Positions 30,331 through 52,200 of a stretch of 64,000 bases of DNA are shown in pieces; within the stretch, counting starts at the first letter, position 1, and each line of letters begins with the position of its first letter. Source of the DNA: Gigantopelta aegis (taxonomy: Eukaryota > Mollusca > Gastropoda > Neomphalida > Peltospiridae). The position numbers were made by a program, and so were the translations under genes. A model generated the notes under the pieces. It was not told the origin of the DNA. It made no database searches and worked only from the letters and a program-made list of their open reading frames with translations. The stretch is taken from assembly GCF_016097555.1 (NCBI RefSeq), contig NC_054701.1, positions 36,609,492-36,673,491 of the forward strand, written 5' to 3'.

Positions 30331-32640
30331 TATGAAATATGAATGACAAAACCGTATTCCATGATCAAAATCATGTACAAGACAGAGTCGAAAGGATTTT
30401 ATATTAGGCAAAGTCGTGATTTCTTCCATAATCTATTATCAGGTGCTCGTCCCCTGGGATATATACTTAACATGTTTTGTCTCTCTTGCACCACCCGTAG
30501 GAGGACTGCCGCACCCGACACTGGCTTAGAAAACACAAACTTGCACAGGATAGAGCCCAGTGGAATATATATATATAGCTGTGATGGTATGCACTCATAA
30601 ATCACTGTAAAAATAGTGATGATATCAGGTGTTCGCAAAAGGTGAGCATATCCTGCCCTACCGGTAGCATATGCCATGAGCACAGGCTACAGCCATTAAT
30701 TAAGTCCATAGTTGAAATGTTCACCAAAAGGTTAAGAGGCATGAACAAGGTCAAAATAGGAAAATGCTGTTACGATGTCTTCTGAACCCAGTCGACATGA
30801 TCGGATAGGACTGTCGGCCGCTACCAAATTCGTTAGCTATAATATTTTCGAGTATAATAAGACTTAGTAGCAGCATAGAATATAGTTAACCTCCATTGTA
30901 TATTCAGTTTGCATACAAGTCTGTCAATCCTCAACCATACACCGAAAATGTTTTATGGGAGAAACAGTGTTAAATATAATTTAACAAAAGTTTAAAAGTT
31001 TACTTTGTTTAACGACACCACTAGAACACATTGATTTATTAATCATCAGCTATTGGATGTCTAACATTTTGGTAATTTTGACATATAGTCTTAGAAACGA
31101 AATACGCTAAAAAATTTCATTCGTAGCAAGGGATCTGTTGTATGCACCATCCCACTGACAGGATAACACATACCATTTCCTCTGATATACCAGTCGTGTG
31201 GCACTGGCTGGGACGGGAAAAACTCAATCCGAGAATGCAGAGAATGGTTAAATGCTAGTTTAGACTACCAACTGTCACCATGGAGTTGGCCAACTCGCTG
31301 ATTTTACGATAGTCTGAGATTAGCATAACCTCTATTTGCCATGTATGCCAATGAAGATGTCAGTATATTGATTGTAATATTTTAGCTTGCTAATACTGTT
31401 GTGCTACTAACTGAAATGTCGCATTAGGTAGATTTTATATTTTAAGAAAAACAATCACAACAACAACAAAATAGTTTTAAAAACGAAGAAACAGATAATT
31501 TGTTGTATACTATGTTGATAACAACAAACAAGTGAGCATACCAGTAATTTATGAAATAGCTATAACAAACATTGTTGGTAATATATATCAAAAAAGCCCC
31601 AATAATATGCCAGTTATTACATACCACTGAACATAGTGTACTTGATAATATTGCTGTAGTTATGTCAATAATTTTGGTGTTATTGAATTTCGCTTAATCA
31701 CCTTGTAGCAGGTACTAAATAACATGATGGCTGTATCATAAGCTTTCGTTATGAACACGCTAATTATATGGGTGTACCAAAAACACCAAGGGCAGCAAAA
31801 CAAGAATCGGGACACAGCGGTGGTGGTGGTGGTGGTACTACTACTACATTCACTATTACTAGACATAACCAGGCCCCTTGGAACCGGGGGGAGGTGGGCT
31901 CATTGGAGAACGAAAAGTTACTGGGTTTTTTTTTTGTCTTACTCTGTATAAGTAGACAAAAATCTGGTTTGTGCCCCCCCCCCCCCCCACACACACACAC
32001 ACACACGAAACTGTGGCCCCTTGATAGAGATGGTGCTCTCTCCCACCCCTCCATTCCTAATATCGTTTCGACGGGCCTGATAACAAAAGTTTTCTCCAGC
32101 AAGGGCACAAGTCAATTTAAAACCGTCACTTTGTTGTGTTTTATGAGGGGCCTATCTGCCTTTCTCCTACTAGGTAGCTTATAGCTCTAAATCACAAAAC
32201 GGTTTGGGTATATTTTTCCATCCGAAATTCATAATTTATTAAATTAACAAAATTCAATTTACTTGGTACCCTATAATACTATCTTGCAAGATGGATATAA
32301 ACTTGATACCTAGTAAGTCTAATGTTCAACGTGTGTGGTGATAAAAAAATTTAGAAAACGTTTTGCTTCCAATTCATTATCTGCATATTTATTGATAATA
32401 ATTTATTTTTAGGCCAGACATTTTTTCATAATTGACTAATGAATTATGTAATGTTAATATCAGCTGTCTGTTTTACTATAAGATATTTTCAAATATTGTG
32501 TTCTTATTTACCTTTGTATGCTTATGTTTAAAAACATGATTTGTTAATTGTAAAATGCATATACAGAGAAATAAAGATACTCTTTCGCCAGTTTCTCGTT
32601 TACATACGGTGCTCCAACAACATAGGAGGAAAACGTCAAC
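30331..32640. other. No gene seen; intergenic DNA upstream of NDUFS8
   Basis: A minus-strand SINE 1a without head lies at 30992-31229. Poly-C plus (CA)n lies at 31975-32006. Bases 30340-30700 look like an unassigned interspersed repeat (GGTGTTCGCAAAAGGTGAGC). No exon is supported. Confidence 0.45.
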
Positions 32641-32649
32641 AAAATAGAT

Positions 32650-42284
<9,635 letters not shown>

Positions 42285-43870
42285 ACGCCTAATAACAACA
42301 ACACATGGACCTTTTGTTTTCAGAGTGATCGGGTGTAATCTGTGTGCAGAAACAATCTACATGTCTAGTGCAGTTAGTAGATTAATCTACTTGCGAAACT
42401 TCCTACTTAGACAACATTTTTAGTGTAATTCATGTGTTTAGGTGCCACATTTGTTTAACCACTGTATCTTTAATGTGTTAAAGATATTTATGATTTAACT
42501 TTAAAAGCATTTTAATACAGACTTGGAACTTGGTGACAGTGTGTACTGGTATTTAATAATGGTTGTATGTCATGTTAGTATGAATGACATATTGTATATA
42601 ATTAATCAGTTATGTACATGCAGAATAATTGTATTTTTACTTGAAGTGATGTTCGAATATGCTGTTTCCATACTTGTAATCCGTGTAATTTAGTGTACAT
42701 GTAGTGCCTGACAAGTCTTTGAGGAAGTTACAAGCTGTCCAGAGTGTTTTTTGGTGTAGTCTATGTCTTACTGTATAATCAATCGTATTTGAAAACATTC
42801 ATCCTGCCCAGCCCTTGGTCCTAGCTAATGGCTTTTGTAAAATGTCCTTGAATTCAGTTAAATTATGTTTAACATGTTAAACTCAGATATTTTAAGCATT
42901 TGTGGCTATTTTGTTTTTAATACGAATTCAAAATGCTTGAGTCTAATTCTAAAACGTCAATAATTGGAAGTTCTGTTTCTTATATATATATGTCTGTGCA
43001 AAACCTGGCATCAGTTAATTTTGATGTTTTTACATGCAAACTAAAAGTGGAAAACCCTGGAAGTTGACTTGATCTCATCTATAGGTCTTGGATTCAGTTT
43101 GTCAGTATGTGGCAAAACTTCGGAATTTTGAAAACCAGTTTTGTTTTTCTCAAAGCTGAAAATGCAGGTATGAGGTCTCGCACAAACATGGACAGTATGT
43201 TACCTGAAAATCGTATAGCAAGATAAAACACCTTGCTGAAGAAGGTTTCTGCCAAAGTTATTGCATGATTTTAATGAGTAATATTAAAACACCAAATTAC
43301 AGTTTGTGGGGTTTTTTTTGTTTTTGTGTTGGTAACATCAAAGTTTATGAATATGACAATATTCACAGGTGACAGCTTCGTTGTTCTTGTGTAATGTATA
43401 ACTACATAATTATGTGTGTTCTTGAGTGTTTTGTTATTTTTACAAGATCCATAATATTTTGCGCTGAATTGCATTAGCCAATAGCATGAACTGTTGGTCT
43501 TCCATGGATTATCTTATGAGCATACTATACTGCACACGAACACACACACATTTGTTTTCAAATTTTTAATATGCCATAAAATAGCTTTTAAAATCATAAA
43601 CATTGCTGGCTAGGTGCCAGAAGTTCTTAGCTTTACTAGGAGCCCTCTTTTGAATAGATGCAAGTTAGTCAATGGTATTTTCTTAAACATTTTAAATTTA
43701 AAACATATTCATGGTTTTCCATTCGCATTAAATGTGCGGTAGATTTTAATACAATAAATTAATGTAAACTTAATTATAGGACTAGTAGATGGTTTTCGTT
43801 GTTATAGCACTGACATTGCTGTGTGTTACTGTAATGTAATATATGTTTCAAATAAACACATTAAATATTT
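42285..43870 (+). other. Probable NDUFS8 3' UTR and flank
   Basis: A long AT-rich stretch free of recognisable SINEs follows the TGA, and a clear AATAAA stands at 43851-43856. Freedom from repeats is unusual here and fits a transcribed UTR, but an earlier poly-A site is possible. Confidence 0.5.
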
Positions 43871-45780
43871 ACCTTGTATGTCATGGGTGTTAGTTTATGG
43901 CAAGAGGCTTGATGGTTATGATTGTATGTAGGCTCCCTATAGAGATGATTTTGTTGTGAGGATGAATGGGACTGAGACTGATAGGAACAAAAATGAGAGC
44001 ACTTTATATGGATCTAATTTAATTTATTACAAGTGTAATAATATCTGTATAACATTTAAAGATGCATTGTGGGACTGAACGTGGGTTACACCAGGGGCGT
44101 AGGCTGGGGTTAATTGTTTACAGTGTAATATTATGCTGTTTAAGGTGTTCAGTGAAAACTTGGACAAACGGGTCCGCTAGGTTATTATATACCAGTCGTG
44201 ATGCACTGCTTGAAACGAGAAATATATCGGTGCCCCCCCCCCCCCCCCCTCCCCCAAATAAAAAAATAACCCAATTGAATATGGAATTGTCTAAAAAGTA
44301 TGGTTTCTGTAGTTTGATATTTCACACTTGCCACATTCAGTGAATATTGTTAAAATAGCAACAGATTCAAAAGTGCAAGTTTATTATTAAATTTTTTTTT
44401 AACGCGACGCCATAAGCTACTTATCCATCTGCCATTGTTTACGGCACGGCAGTATTCCTGGGGAATGAACTAAAGGACAAAGTAAGAGATGTGAAAAGAA
44501 ATCGAAAAATCGGTTTCCTCATGGAAAAAAAAATTAATTTGAGGGAAGTGCGAGTAATACGGTGGCCACATTGACCACCTTTTCAAGTAAACTAAAGTAG
44601 ATACTATTTTATTTAGCTTTTGGCGTTACATTTTTTGTCTTACAATTTTGAATCTGCTGCTATTTTAACAATATTTGACCAATGGGCCTACAATTTTCAT
44701 AGAATGTAGCAAATATCCATATATATATTGAGTGAAATAGTAAGTAATGATTGTGAAATAGACCGTTTTGAACCTCTTGCTATTTTCACAGTATTTGACC
44801 TATGTGCCTACAATGTTCACTGATGGTGTCAAATATCCATATAGTAATGGGTGTGCAATATCAAAAGTCCTGATACTTTTAAATAATTCTATATTCAGTA
44901 GGGTTATCGCTTTTGGAGTGCCACCCGATATATATTATATACTGATGAAGTTTAAATGGGAACCTTTGGCGTGTTCAGGAAGGTGGGCGCTCGCCAACAA
45001 ATTTGACTGGTGTCATCTGTTTCATCATATCACATACTTCTAATATTAAGTATTATGACGTCATAAATGCGGATGACATTTTACTTTGCGACATAATTTA
45101 CTGAGTGTGTTTCTGAATGTGTCCCTCATCTGTGTGGAGTTACTATTACTAATATCGGGATAAGAAGTGTTAAAATAACTTATACGGCCAATTTAACATC
45201 CAGTTTTGAAGATACATTTAATTTTAAATGTCAAGGTACCAAGCGCGGATCCAGTGGTTGCAATAATGATTGTATTGTATTGGATCCAATGGTGCTGGGG
45301 TTGCACAACACTCAAAAGTGCCTGACAAGCCAGGGTGTAAAGTACGTAGTCATTTTGATATTTATTTATTTATTATGAGACAACCAGTGGCCCCACGACT
45401 GGTACACCAAAAGCCGTGGCATGTATTGTTCTGTTGATGGGAAAGTGCATGATTCCTCGTTGCTTTATTGCTACTGTCCTTGACGGAGGAGCTGACAGAG
45501 GCCAGAACCTAAGAACATGTGTGCGCTATAACGGCTATAATGTTTCCATTTTTGGTATTCATATCTTGCTGGTGGTACTTTTTATCAACAAATATTATTA
45601 ATTAAAATAACTAGTAAAATAATTACTTATATATAGTTAGATGTCCGACTGGTGTAAATCACTCTCCATTGTTTCGCGCTATTGTATACATTAATTATTT
45701 CACTGTCAGTGGTGTATCTAAGGGGGCCCCAGTGCCCGCCCCTCCAAAATTTACCGTATATGGTGAAACGGGGTTCTCAA
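43871..45780. other. No gene seen; small inverted and direct repeats
   Basis: TATTGTTAAAATAGCAACAG at about 44347 and its inverse at about 44653 form the ends of an approximately 330-bp foldback unit. 44650-44740 is repeated directly at about 44770-44860 (TATTTGACC, CCTACAAT, CAAATATCCATATA). Poly-C lies at 44234-44249. SINE fragments lie at about 44193-44225 and 45378-45450. Confidence 0.5.
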
Positions 45781-45946
45781 TCTATAAGTAGGGCGGGACG
45801 TAGCCCAGCGTTCGCTTGATGCGCGGTCGGTCTAGGATCGATCCCCGTGGGTGGACCCATTGGGCTATTTTTTGTTCCAGCCAGTGCACCACAACTGGTG
45901 TAAAAAAAAAGCCCGTGGTATGTACTATCCTGTCTGAGATGGTGCA

Positions 45947-47758
45947 AGTAGTAAGGGGGCCTATATAGAGTCATGACCTACTTTCCGTGACCTTGACCTT
46001 GATGACGTCACGGCCTGTGCCGTGACCTCGTCTTACTGGCCCTGACCTACTTAGATTGACCTTGATGACGTCACGGACTACTGTACCGTGTGCAACGTCC
46101 TACTGACCTTGACCTACTTAGACCGGCCCCTGACCTACTTAGACTGGTACGAAAGAGTATAAAAAGGCTAGATACGGTTTCATTGTCATTCGCTCGCCGA
46201 AAACGACCAGATATACGTTCGTTTTACTAGAGAACAGACGTGTTTTATGATTCTGACATTCTTGTGGCTTGTTGCACTCTATCTGGAAACGAAGAAAGAT
46301 NNNNNNNNNNNNNNNNNNNNNNNNNNNNNNNNNNNNNNNNNNNNNNNNNNNNNNNNNNNNNNNNNNNNNNNNNNNNNNNNNNNNNNNNNNNNNNNNNNNN
46401 NNNNNNNNNNNNNNNNNNNNNNNNNNNNNNNNNNNNNNNNNNNNNNNNNNNNNNNNNNNNNNNNNNNNNNNNNNNNNNNNNNNNNNNNNNNNNNNNNNNN
46501 ATCCTGTCAACGCCAGGTGTATTATTTGCAAGGTCAACGCTCTAGATTAAACAAATATTTTTTTTCAGGAAATAAGTGTATGATTTAAAAATATTTATTC
46601 AAATATAATACTCACTATATATGTATTGTAGTAATATCCATATTTTTAAAACTGTATTGATCTTAGTTTACGTTTTCAAATTTTAGCGCCCATATTTGCT
46701 TGCATGAAAAAACGATTGACGTGTGACCTCACATTTTTACTGACGTCACTCACTAATGCATAAAAATAAACATACAGACAACACTTCGATAGATATTTTG
46801 GGCATGATCGCCATAAATTACGAAAACTACAAATGTTTTAATTGTCATACGGGTCATGTGTTTTTGACCTATTTTGGTTCATGTGTACAAAAAAAAGCTA
46901 TTTTTTAAGGTAACAAATAATTGGATATACATAAAAATTTCTTAGCTATTTGACTGTCTACACATCTTACTGTGAGGCTTAGAACGTAAACAAACGGTAG
47001 GTACTTTAAAAAGAGGTGAAATCCTAAATGACACGACTTAATAGAGACAACGACTCAACAAGGGTGAGAGTATAACACGTTTATAATGTTTGAATGACGT
47101 CAGTCTTTGAATGACGTTGCATACAAGAACAACTGCTTCCGTTTTTAGAACACTTTCAATGTCAATTTGTTATTTATTTGAAGAAAGAACGATTTTCAAA
47201 AAGTACCATTTGTTAAAACGTTGTCCACCACTGCAAACACATAGATCTTCAAACTAAATCAGTATAAGAAAATTAACTTACTATTTTCAAGTCTTCATCC
47301 AGTCGATTTCTAACAGTGACAAAATCTCTCACAATGATCCAAATGAATCTTCTTCTAACAATGACGAAATATCACAAACGAATAACAATGACGTAGTAGA
47401 TCCAATAATAATAGTTTTCGGCGAGCGAATGACAATTAAACCGTATCTAGCCTTTTTATACTCTTTCGTGTCAGTCTAGGTAGGTCAGGGGCCGTTCTAA
47501 GTAGGTCAGGGGCCGGCCTAAGTAGGTCAGGGCCGGTCTAAGTAGGTCAGGGGCCGGTCTAAGTAGGTCAGGGTCAGTCTAAGTAGGTCGGGGCCGGGTC
47601 AGTAGGACGTTGCACACGGCACAGTAGTCCGTGACGTCATCAAGGTCAATCTAAGTAGGTCAGGGCCAGTAGGACGAGGTCACGGCAGTCCGTGACGTCA
47701 TCAAGGTCAAGGTCACGGAAAGTAGGTCATGACTCTATATAGGCCCCCCCTTACTACT
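45947..47758. mobile_element. Polinton/Maverick-like fossil, short non-coding derivative
   Basis: The element is 1812 bp as assembled, including a 200-N gap. Its ends begin AGTAGTAAGG and it has long terminal inverted repeats (about 270 bp at the left, about 330 bp at the right). The 6-bp target duplication is GGTGCA (45941-45946, 47759-47764). AGT termini, long TIRs and a 6-bp TSD are Polinton hallmarks, but no Polinton gene is visible, so the family call is an inference and the element is clearly not whole. The TIRs contain tandem units with TGACCTACTTAGAC (fewer at left than right), TGACGTCA and a TATAAAAAG. It is younger than the SINE it entered. Confidence 0.6.
46301..46500. other. Assembly gap (200 N)
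   Basis: An unresolved run of N inside the Polinton-like element. Its true length is unknown. Confidence 1.
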
Positions 47759-48484
47759 GGTGCATATAAAAAATCCCTTGCTGCTAATCGAAAAGAGTAG
47801 CCCATGAAGTGGCGACAGCGGGTTTCCTCTCTCAATATATGTGTGGTCCATAACCATATGCCTAACGCCATATAATCGTAAATAAAATGTGTTGAGTGCG
47901 TAGTTAAATAAAACATTTCCTTCTTCTCATTCTATATATAATAAGTCGATCAAATGTTGGGGGAAAAAACCCATAGGCGTCGGAAGATTCAAGCAGCTGG
48001 ACTGGATGATGAGGAATCAGGGCGTATTAAATGTGAGGTCATATATTGTATGTAGCACCATAGTAAATTTATAAAGCAATTTAGAAGGTAATAAACTGGT
48101 CATATTAAAACATTAATCAACAAGGCAGCGGGCGCGGCGAATTGAGCGTGCACTTTTGACGTTTGTTTAAAAGTGAATTTGAGCTTGTATTTCACATTTG
48201 TAACCAGATACCGTAGCTTTAAATATTCATTCAAATCCATATTTAGATCGCCTTTCAACTGCGGTGGCTGGATGGGAAGGCGCGAATTCAGGTGGAGCCC
48301 GGTCCCCCACTCCCTAATTTTGGTCAAACAATATACATTACAGAATACACATTATCCCGTCCACCTGTCAAGAACCTTTAAATTCTGTTTTCAAAAAGAA
48401 CATCGATCAACTTTATTATTAAAAAAAAACCTGGATCCGCGCCTGCTGGGGACAAAGCATGTAATGTTTGGCCTCTCCAGCTTC

Positions 48485-48750
48485 AGACTCTTGCACACCC
48501 CCCCCCCCCCCCCCCCGCTTCTGACGCTAGATGTTTGTCATCCAGTAGCCATGCTAATCGAAAATAAGAGTAGCTCATGAAGTGGCGACAGCGGGTTTCC
48601 TCTCTCAATATCTGTGTGGTCTTTAACCATATGTCTGATGCCATATAACCGTAAATAAAATGTGTTGAGTGCGTCATTAAGTAAAACTTTTCCTTCCTTC
48701 CTTCCAGTAGCCAAGGATTAATAAATCAGTCTGCTCTAGTGGTGTCATTA
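48485..48750 (+). repeat. Poly-C tract and SINE family 1b/1a tails
   Basis: Poly-C at about 48498-48516. SINE 1b tail 48553-48705 (AATGTGTTGAGTGCGTCATT and CCTTCCTTCCTTCC), then a 1a tail remnant to about 48750. Bases 47940-48480 and 48750-49160 show no gene. 48150-48230 shares TTTGAGCTTGTATTTCA with about 55660. Confidence 0.65.
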
Positions 48751-49243
48751 ATATTTTTACACGTATTTGACAACAGCGTGGGCACCTGGTATGACTGGAT
48801 TCAAATGGAAAATCAATTAGATCCTTTTTCCATACTTGGTTGGTAATATATTCAAATGTAGTACGTGTGTGTTTGCAGATTATTTGATTTTGTTCTGTGG
48901 TTTGTTAATATTTAAAAACGATGCATCCCAATTCATTCGCCCACACAGTACATGGAGCCCTTTATGCTATAATCATGTACATGTATCCATTTTCAACCAA
49001 AAAAGCAAAACAGAAAACACAACAACTTTGATAACATTTTATTTATCATAACACCATTTTAATATCACAATTCGCGATCTGTTTTCATAAAAAATTATAT
49101 GTACCAACTGTGCATAGAGCTGAAAAGTATATGTTTAACAAAACACAATTTCGACCCCCACCCCCTGCACATATGCCTGCATTTATTAAAGTCCATGTAG
49201 CGGTCTTTGTAAATACGTTCAGTTTTGTTTCTTTCCAGTGACC

Positions 49244-52200
49244 TTAGATGGGTGGGTTTTTGCATACAAATACCTTTACCTGAAAAAAAGAAGAAAATAA
49301 TCATATAAAATAAATTATATTTAAAAAAACCGCACAAAACACAATGATAATTCCAATTTATAAGGACTATTATAAATTAATTGTTGAATTTGTATACATT
49401 TACACATTTACCTTAATTCATTATTTATTATAAATGAGGTTAACCACAATAATATATGTCGTTCCGATTACAAAAGCCAGACAAATTTGAGTAGGTAAGC
49501 TCAAATCTTTCTCTCATTTTTGAGGCAAGTTATTTAGACATTGTATACACTTTTTTTCTTTCTTTAAGAATTGACCGCAATTGTTTTTTGGTTCATGCAA
49601 GTATGAACCGAAAAAACGAAGTGCACACTGTATGATCCCGCGTAGAGGGTCATACAAAAGTGTGCACATCGCTTTTTCGGTTCATACATGCATGAACCAA
49701 AAACTAATTGCGGTCAAATCTTATAATGAAATTTATATGCATACTTTAACAATACATAACTGAATTTATTTTGTTTAGCTTTAAATACGCCTGTAGTATT
49801 GTTTGTGTAAACTTCATTGATACTTATGTCGCGTAAGAATACGAACGTTCATGCGAGTGCGAATAATTTTAACATGCTCATATACCACTAGAGTTTCGAG
49901 CATGTCCGTCGCGGGGCCTGTTTCTGGATAGCTAGTGACTTGCTCCGGGACAGAACAAAATTAAGGGGACAATTTTGAAATTTACATCCAAAATTTAAAT
50001 AGTGGGCCTTTAAAATTTTGATGCGCATCTCTAATTAATATAATTAATAAAGAAAATTCTACTCATTAAATTTGGTCGCTAGATTAGCTTGGGCAGTCAA
50101 AATGAAATTAGATAGATAACACGCCTGATTTGGGATGGGGGTGGGGGATGAAAATGAACAGAATTTTGAAAATAGTGATAAGTAAAAGAAATTAGTAGTA
50201 TTAAAATTAGAAAGAAAAAAGTTACAAGCCAAAAATAAAAAGAATTGACTGCTCGGTCGAATATTTATATAATTTGGAGCATTTTGGAAGGACAGTCCAA
50301 AAATAAATAAGAGAAAGAAGAGAGGATCGGACTATTTAATAATATAAAAAAAAAAAAAGAAGTAATTTCGACATGAATTTTTGAACGAACGTCTAAAAGT
50401 TTTTAAAGTCCGATCTATACGTCCACGTGAGTGGCCTCGTTAAGGCCGTTAGGTTGTTACGTCGGCGAGGCTGGAGTGTCCCGGAGGCTCGGCAGCAGAT
50501 GTTGGCGTCGTAACAGGGTACTGACTACCGTACCGTAGTCGGGGCCGCTGACCGCTCGGATCATCTTATGTAGATTCCGGTTGTCCATCTTGTTCGAAAG
50601 TATGCCCTGTCTATAGGTCTGCTCCCTCCGGTGCGTCACGACTACGGTGTGGTGAGTACCGAACATGTTGCTGTGAAGTTCGTACTCGCTGCCGTCCTCC
50701 AGGGGTCTCCAGTCCGCGTTGAGGTAACTGCCACGGAGCTTGGTCGGGTCTGTCGTGTCCCCCTACATGTACTGATGAAGGTGTTTCTTCAGTCCGCTCA
50801 CTGCGACGGTCCACTCGGACTCTTCAGGGGTGGGGTGGGGGGGGGGGGGGGGCCGACTACCGGCGCTGCAGGTCTCTCGGTCTTGGCTGGCTGGTTGGTC
50901 GGTGATGTTGCCTTCCTCTTGCCAACGGCTGCTGATCGGGCCTGTGGCGTGGCGACTGGCTGTACCGGCGATACCGGCCGGTTCTGCCTGGGCCGCGTGA
51001 CGGTCGTCGATGGAGGGTCGTCGATGGAGGGTCGTCGTGGGGTGTCTCACGCACCGCGGTGTTGAGTCGGTCCCTCTCGGTGGTCGACGGTTCCCGCAGG
51101 GCTGGTCTCGTCAACTCAGGCTGGACTGGGGGCGGCGTCGCAGAAGGGACCGCCGCTGGCGGTTGAGCCGCCAGCTTTGGTCCCTCTCTCTCTCCCCCCC
51201 CCCCCCCCCCCCCCGTGCCGTTCCTGGCGCGCTTTTCCTCCATCTCCTCTTCTTCGTCGGTACGATCGCGTCACCGTACACCAAAGTCACGGAAGCCCGT
51301 GACCCAGTGTACGAGACGCGATACTCCAAAAGTTTTCCATAACTGCATAAGAGTCCCCCCAGGTGGGGGGGGGGGGGGCAACTCGAGAGTACAAGGCGAC
51401 ACGTCTGTTCTTATCGTGAATCAGTTCGGAAGTCCGAACGTTCATTCACTATTATTTGAATCAGGTGATTTGTTTTTGTAAATGACGTCATTTCCTCTAG
51501 CTGCTGTGCATTTTTATGTATCATTTAGTTATATTGGAAGGAATTGTCCTATTCGTGTCCTAGTAGTTTATATTTTAGCCCTAAGATCAACTTAAGTGCA
51601 TAGAGTAGCTATGCGCTTAAGATAATCTTAGGGCTAAGATCGCTTCGTGGAACGGGGCCCAGTACAAGAAAATATCTGCTACAAAATGAGTCCTATGATA
51701 AGTAAACTGGCCCACTCACGTCGTCAACAAGTCCTTTGAATGCCGGGTAGCTTGCACACAATCCTGATCCAATGTTCAACCCGTGGGACTGCAGCTTTAT
51801 TACGCCTGTAAATTCAGCCAAAAGTAAACGATTATTAAATTTACAGTTTTAGTTTATTTTATTCTTATGACGTTTATAAAGGATATCATTATATACTACG
51901 ACAAAACAGTTTAGCAACGTGGTACTGCTACAGTGCACTTTAAAATGCAAACTACGACGTGGCAGTTATGTATTTCATTTTATACTGAACATTTTCTAAT
52001 TACTTAAACTGACAGATGATGCATCAGTTAAATCCAGTGTCTGATTTTACTTTGAAACTTAGGATTTTCCTTCAATTAATCACACGGGGCGGGAAGAAGA
52101 AGAAGAAGGAAATGGTTTATTTAACGACGCACTCAACACATTTTATTTATGGTTATATGGCGTCGGACATATGGTTACGGACCACACAGATATAGAGAGA

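Larger units (their letters stand above)
45783..47935 (+). repeat. SINE family 1b split by a Polinton-like insertion
   Basis: 45783-45946 is the SINE head and centre (GCGGGACGTAGCCCAGCG to GAGATGGTGCA). 47759-47935 resumes at GGTGCATATAAAAAATCCCT and ends ATTTCCTTC. GGTGCA is present on both sides of the insert and once in uninterrupted copies. Confidence 0.88.

Noticed and set aside
30399-30683. 94-aa minus-strand frame
   Set aside because: No motif recognised and the region looks like interspersed repeat; not enough to call a gene or an element.
45783-45850. tRNA gene candidates (A and B boxes at many positions)
   Set aside because: Each is the head of a full SINE with the same body and tail. 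None has a foldable acceptor stem or stands alone.
50631-51342. G/C-rich overlapping frames on both strands
   Set aside because: Biased Arg/Pro/Gly composition around poly-C/G runs; treated as part of an unclassified repeat, not as host genes.
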